NCBI GenBank assembly: GCA_002394235.1
Contig: DGTF01000018.1
Coordinates: forward strand, 1-40,918
DNA: 40,918 nt
Reading direction: 5' to 3'
Source of the DNA: Eubacterium sp. UBA4343
Lineage (GTDB): Bacteria > Bacillota > Clostridia > Lachnospirales > Lachnospiraceae
Positions 40,172 to 40,918 of this stretch are shown one piece after another. The stretch's first letter is position 1; every line of letters begins with the position of its first letter. Position numbers and translations under genes: made by a program. The notes below the pieces were generated by a model that saw only the letters and a program-made list of their open reading frames with translations, did not search any database and was not told the origin of the DNA.

Positions 40172-40339
40172 GGCACGGTCGAGGCATTGAGACGGCGCGT
40201 GTGCGGGAATTTTCGGACGGTCGCAGGCAGTATGAGACGCTGAAGGCCGGAATGTCCGTGGATGATGCAGCGCAGGAATTCCCGGTCGGTCACAGTATGA
40301 GACAGCATCCGTGTAAGTGAACATGCAGGAGGAATCAAA
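40172..40339 (+). repeat. Intergenic region with degenerate direct repeats
   Basis: CAGTATGAGAC occurs twice (about 40228 and 40292), each after a GGAATTYYCGG-like word and GGTCGSWSAC-like bases, suggesting an old duplication of about 65 bases. AGGAGG near 40328 serves the following SMR gene. No gene is seen here. Confidence 0.55.
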
Positions 40340-40660
40340 ATGACTGTTTTTCTGCTGACAGTACTGATTGCTTCGGAGGTGGCGGCAACGTCGCTCCTGA
40401 AGTATACGCATCACTTTACCCGGCCGTTACCATCAATTATCTGTATCGCATGTTATTGTGTGTGTTACTACACCTTTTCTCACGTCATGGATCGTATGAA
40501 CGTGGGCGTCGCCTACGCAATCTGGTGCGGAGTGGGACTGATCGCCACAAATGTCATTGGCTATCTGCTGTTCCGGCAGAAGCTGACCGGTGTCGGCGTC
40601 TTTGGAATCGTGCTGATTATCATCGGGTGTGTGATTGTAAACGTCTGGGGAACCAGATAG
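40340..40660 (+). CDS. Small multidrug resistance (SMR) family transporter
   Basis: The 106-residue protein has four membrane helices and works as an antiparallel dimer that exchanges protons for small cations. The catalytic Glu in helix 1 is E13 (LIASEVAATSLLKYT). YAIWCGVGLIATNVIG and LTGVGVFGIVLIIIGCVIVN are typical of helices 3 and 4. The family includes EmrE-like drug pumps and Gdx guanidinium exporters. The motif details do not settle which; no guanidine riboswitch is seen. AGGAGG precedes the ATG by 7 bases. Confidence 0.9.
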   Translation: MTVFLLTVLIASEVAATSLLKYTHHFTRPLPSIICIACYCVCYYTFSHVMDRMNVGVAYAIWCGVGLIATNVIGYLLFRQKLTGVGVFGIVLIIIGCVIVNVWGTR

Positions 40661-40664
40661 TGGG

Positions 40665-40748
40665 ATACGGCAGATATGGAATACTGCAGATATAAAATAT
40701 GGCAGATATAGAATGCTGAAAATATATAATACGATACGGCAGATATGT
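40665..40748 (+). repeat. Low-complexity GCAGATAT repeats
   Basis: GGCAGATAT or TGCAGATAT recurs four times with AT-rich spacers in an 84-base stretch just after the SMR gene. Confidence 0.65.
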
Positions 40749-40752
40749 AGAA

Positions 40753-40788
40753 GAAGGCCGCTGCGCAAACTGTTGCGTGGCGGCCTTC
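40753..40788 (+). terminator. Hairpin terminator after the SMR gene
   Basis: GAAGGCCGC and GCGGCCTTC are perfect 9-bp arms around an 18-base loop containing a smaller stem (TGCGCAA/TTGCGTG-like). CTTGTT follows. Confidence 0.65.
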
Positions 40789-40894
40789 CTTGTTCGCTTG
40801 AGGATTCTGAACATATGGCCAGGTATCGCATCAGCTCCTCAAAAACGCAGACAGGATCGTTACACGCGAAGCGTGTGTAAGAGACTGGCCGTGA

Positions 40895-40918
40895 TTTACG
40901 CGAATAGTGAGCCGCAGC
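40895..40918 (+). repeat. 96-bp two-hairpin dispersed repeat, copy 3 (cut by the window end)
   Basis: The first 24 bases of the repeat are present with one difference (A to T at its 11th base: GCGAATAG against GCGAACAG, by my reading a C to T). The rest lies beyond the window. Confidence 0.75.

Overview
The window looks like a chromosomal segment of an anaerobic Firmicute, most likely a Clostridia/Lachnospiraceae-type gut organism. This is inferred from strong AGGAGG ribosome binding sites, a rubredoxin-containing flavodiiron protein, a DUF438/hemerythrin protein, CstA, a TPP-riboswitch-controlled ThiT and a Lactobacillus/Clostridia-style hsd locus with its own tyrosine recombinase. No rRNA, tRNA or CRISPR array was seen.

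Positions 1-1950 are a graveyard of mobile and accessory DNA. The right end of a transposon carries a strongly structured RNA (omega-RNA-like) and cuts off a PIN-domain toxin gene. The toxin's RelB/DinJ-like antitoxin is still intact next to it. A prophage terminase gene with an internal deletion follows, then a broken small-gene operon.

Positions 1950-20900 form a defence island. It starts with a complete type I restriction-modification operon (hsdM, a half-length hsdS, hsdR) followed by the tyrosine recombinase usually found with invertible hsdS loci. Next comes a 3.5-kb block bounded by a 55-bp direct repeat (52/55 identical). The block holds an FMN-dependent alpha-hydroxy-acid dehydrogenase-like gene, a PARG-type macrodomain gene, a small HTH gene, an ORF6N/PLD-like gene with repeated palindromes, and the remains of a methyltransferase. 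A four-gene Wadjet (jetABCD) anti-plasmid/SMC operon with overlapping genes follows, and then a metallophosphoesterase.

Positions 20900-40918 are mostly core and metabolic genes. On the minus strand are a lipoprotein with an RsiV-like domain, a SnoaL-LytTR regulator and a cation diffusion facilitator. On the plus strand are a four-domain flavodiiron protein, a PPOX-fold flavoprotein, a TRIC-type channel, an aldo/keto reductase, an unknown membrane protein, the CstA transporter, a MoxR ATPase/VWA pair, a bicupin, a DUF1858-DUF438-hemerythrin-PAS protein, ThiT under a TPP riboswitch, and an SMR transporter.

Intergenic DNA in this half is rich in short tandem duplications. It also carries a 96-bp two-hairpin repeat at 20896, 36431 and (cut by the window edge) 40895.

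The most unusual items are the transposon/RNA junction inside the toxin gene, the palindrome shared by the ORF6N leader and its coding sequence, the 55-bp repeat pair around the cargo block, the 96-bp two-hairpin repeat family, and the bicupin with a second internal start site.
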